A DNA stretch of 53,096 nucleotides from Actinomycetota bacterium (GTDB taxonomy: Bacteria; Actinomycetota; Acidimicrobiia; Acidimicrobiales; Ilumatobacteraceae): assembly GCA_007279905.1 (NCBI GenBank), contig QYPH01000001.1, positions 1-53,096 on the forward strand, read 5' to 3'. A program made the translations under genes and the position numbers. The notes beneath the pieces were generated by a model. It ran no database searches. It was not told the origin of the DNA and saw only the letters and a program-made list of their open reading frames with translations. Of the stretch, positions 51,688 through 53,096 are shown one piece after another. Position 1 is the first letter of the stretch. Each line of letters begins with the position of its first letter.

Positions 51688-52638
51688 CTATTTTCCAGAC
51701 CAGCGCAAGATTGCGCTGGCTGCTGTCATGCCTGCGCCAAATCCTACGAGCAACACCAAATCTCCCTCATTGAGACGACCCTTGTCGGCTGCGTCGAAAA
51801 GGGCGAGTGGTATGGATGCCGAAGAAGTATTGCCTGTTTCATGCAAAACAACGGCTGTTCTTTCCATTGGTATGCCGAGACGATCGCAAGCAGCCGAGAT
51901 GATGCGCGTGTTTGCCTGATGGGGCACTACCAGTGCCAATTGGTCGGCAGTAACGCCGGCAATGGCCATCGACTTTTTTGCTGAATCAACCATGATGCGA
52001 ACGGCTCGTCGAAATACTTCTTTGCCGTCCATCTTGAGGAATCCACCAATTTCGGCGTAGAGCAAATCTTCGGCAGAACCGTCAGCGTCCAAATCCCATG
52101 CAAGCAACTGACCAGGCCCGTCAACAGCTTCGAGCACGCATGCCCCGGAACCATCGGCGAACAAAATTGCTGTACCGCGATCAGTCCAGTCGGTAAGGCG
52201 AGAAAGTGTGTCGGTGCCAATCACCAACACTTTTTTTGCGCCCATTGCAATGAGGCCGTGGGCGTTGACAAGTGCATAAACAAAACCTGAACATGCTGCA
52301 TTGATGTCGTATGCACCGCACTTCAAGCCAAGTTGATGTTGAACGCTTGCCGATGTTGCTGGGACTGCACGGTCAGGCGTGGTCGTGGCCAACACCAATG
52401 CATCAATCTCGAGTGGGTCGACATTTGCCATTTGCATTGCAAGACGACCACTTTGCACTGACAGGCTCGAAGTACTGCCACCAATGTGCCGTTGGTGGAT
52501 ACCGGTGCGTTCACGAATCCATTCGTCGTTGGTGTCGAGTGTCCGAGAAAGATCATCATTTGTGACAATCTTTTCCGGTAATGCTCGGCCCCAGCCAGTC
52601 ATGACAGCACCGCGAGCACTCAGGGGAATGTGTGGCAT
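51688..52638 (-). CDS. fabH: 3-Oxoacyl-ACP synthase III
   Basis: A 316-residue KAS III. It has the catalytic Cys in INAACSGFVYALV, His in VPHQANTRII and Asn in ETGNTSSASIPLAL. It starts fatty-acid synthesis by condensing acyl-CoA with malonyl-ACP. TAGAGT lies 8 nt upstream of the ATG and overlaps the stop of fabD, which could provide an internal promoter. Confidence 0.94.
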   Translation of the reverse strand: MPHIPLSARGAVMTGWGRALPEKIVTNDDLSRTLDTNDEWIRERTGIHQRHIGGSTSSLSVQSGRLAMQMANVDPLEIDALVLATTTPDRAVPATSASVQHQLGLKCGAYDINAACSGFVYALVNAHGLIAMGAKKVLVIGTDTLSRLTDWTDRGTAILFADGSGACVLEAVDGPGQLLAWDLDADGSAEDLLYAEIGGFLKMDGKEVFRRAVRIMVDSAKKSMAIAGVTADQLALVVPHQANTRIISAACDRLGIPMERTAVVLHETGNTSSASIPLALFDAADKGRLNEGDLVLLVGFGAGMTAASAILRWSGK

Positions 52639-52646
52639 TGCGGATT

Positions 52647-52652
52647 ACTCTA
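52647..52652 (-). promoter_or_regulatory. Candidate internal -10 box (TAGAGT) before fabH
   Basis: On the minus strand TAGAGT is followed by 8 nt and the ATG at 52638. Its TAG is the stop codon of fabD. Confidence 0.3.
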
Positions 52653-53096
52653 ATGCGATCTGAGCCAAGCAATTGGCTGATGAGCCGTCAGCCGTTCGCC
52701 GTCTACGGCGATGAAATTTTGCAACATGCCTGCAAATGGTGATCGCACCTCGGTGTCGCCAACATGCCCCAGCACGAGTCCAACTTCAATCGCAGTGTTG
52801 TTCGCAACTGTCGGTATTTTTGTGAATATGCCAGCCGATGGGCTGACCACAAGACGCTCGATGGCAAAGAGATGTTCGCCTTCGTGAGTTGGTGTCGCAA
52901 GCGGAGTTGCGGCAACAGAAAACACATTCATCCATTCGATGAGTGCATCGAGATCGTCCGGAGTTGCAACGCTGATCGTCCTGGCATCTTCAAGCGTTCG
53001 CTTGGCCATACCGGTAAGCACGCCACCTGGACCGAGTTCGATAAAGCCGCGAACACCCTGTTCACTCAAAGCAAGCAAACAATGTTTCCAGCGCAC
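52650..53096 (-). CDS. fabD: Malonyl-CoA:ACP transacylase C-terminus fused to a biotinyl/lipoyl-like domain (partial)
   Basis: The gene enters from the right edge; the last 148 residues are visible. Residues 1-50 are the FabD tail, with GFIELGPGGVLTGMAKRTL. After a linker, residues 85-148 form a biotinyl/lipoyl-like barrel half-repeat pattern: SPSAGIFTKIP, VGLVLGHVGDTEV and RSPFAGMLQNFIAVDGERL, ending QPIAWLR. The turn where biotinylated domains carry the MKM lysine has no Lys, so modification is unlikely. The first listed residue is set by the window edge, not a true start. The gene heads the visible fabD-fabH-fabG-acpP-fabF operon. Confidence 0.82.
   Translation of the reverse strand: MRWKHCLLALSEQGVRGFIELGPGGVLTGMAKRTLEDARTISVATPDDLDALIEWMNVFSVAATPLATPTHEGEHLFAIERLVVSPSAGIFTKIPTVANNTAIEVGLVLGHVGDTEVRSPFAGMLQNFIAVDGERLTAHQPIAWLRSH

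Overview
The window is a gene-dense bacterial chromosome segment with no intergenic gap above about 170 bases, roughly balanced base composition and about 56 protein genes on both strands. I infer a free-living, aerobic, menaquinone-using actinobacterium, probably of the class Acidimicrobiia (Ilumatobacter-like). The reasons are the F420-type luciferase-like oxidoreductase, the menaquinone genes, the MtrB/LpqB-like kinase-lipoprotein pair, many SDR, acyl-CoA and PhyH enzymes, and pervasive leaderless start sites. No rRNA, tRNA, CRISPR array, insertion sequence or prophage was seen.

Layout. 1-7 kb: a dimethylglycine/sarcosine dehydrogenase-like flavoprotein (cut by the left edge), an MFS exporter translationally coupled to a pentapeptide-repeat protein, two tail-to-tail lipoproteins and an APC amino acid permease. 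7-16 kb: three SDR enzymes, a 33-residue lysine-rich peptide, a redoxin-domain protein with an in-frame UGA, a methyltransferase, an acyl-CoA ligase, a PhyH dioxygenase and DUF2142 and DUF1295 membrane proteins. 16-23 kb: a GGDEF-EAL protein, then phoH-ybeY-CNNM/CorC-SDR. 23-31.4 kb: menaquinone biosynthesis (menE, menA, menH, menD, menF, menG) with an MFS protein and a DsbA/FrnE protein. 31.5-34.6 kb: acyl-CoA dehydrogenase, luciferase-like oxidoreductase, MaoC hydratase and a small membrane protein. 34.6-43.7 kb: era, GerMN lipoprotein plus histidine kinase with a divergent response regulator, a DinG-like helicase, uppS, a UppS-like paralogue, recO and glyS. 43.8-48.4 kb: ABM-trpC-trpF-trpB-trpA-bcp-fabZ. 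48.5-53.1 kb: a sulfotransferase-like gene and, on the minus strand, the type II fatty-acid operon fabD-fabH-fabG-acpP-fabF.

Two observations stand out. (1) The gene at 9849-10895 runs unbroken through a TGA placed exactly where a redox-active cysteine is expected (WSSW-TGA-GCR). A hairpin with a GGTCT loop follows 21 nt later and resembles the E. coli fdhF SECIS. This is a strong selenoprotein candidate. (2) uppS keeps its catalytic motif but ends just before the C-terminal RRFG motif of homomeric cis-prenyltransferases. The divergent neighbour at 41052-41657 is a UppS paralogue without catalytic residues that ends in RRFGG. This division of labour is that of eukaryotic DHDDS/NgBR and suggests a bacterial two-subunit cis-prenyltransferase.

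Many operon-leading genes show TANNNT followed 6-8 nt later by the start codon, which is the signature of leaderless transcription and helped choose several starts.
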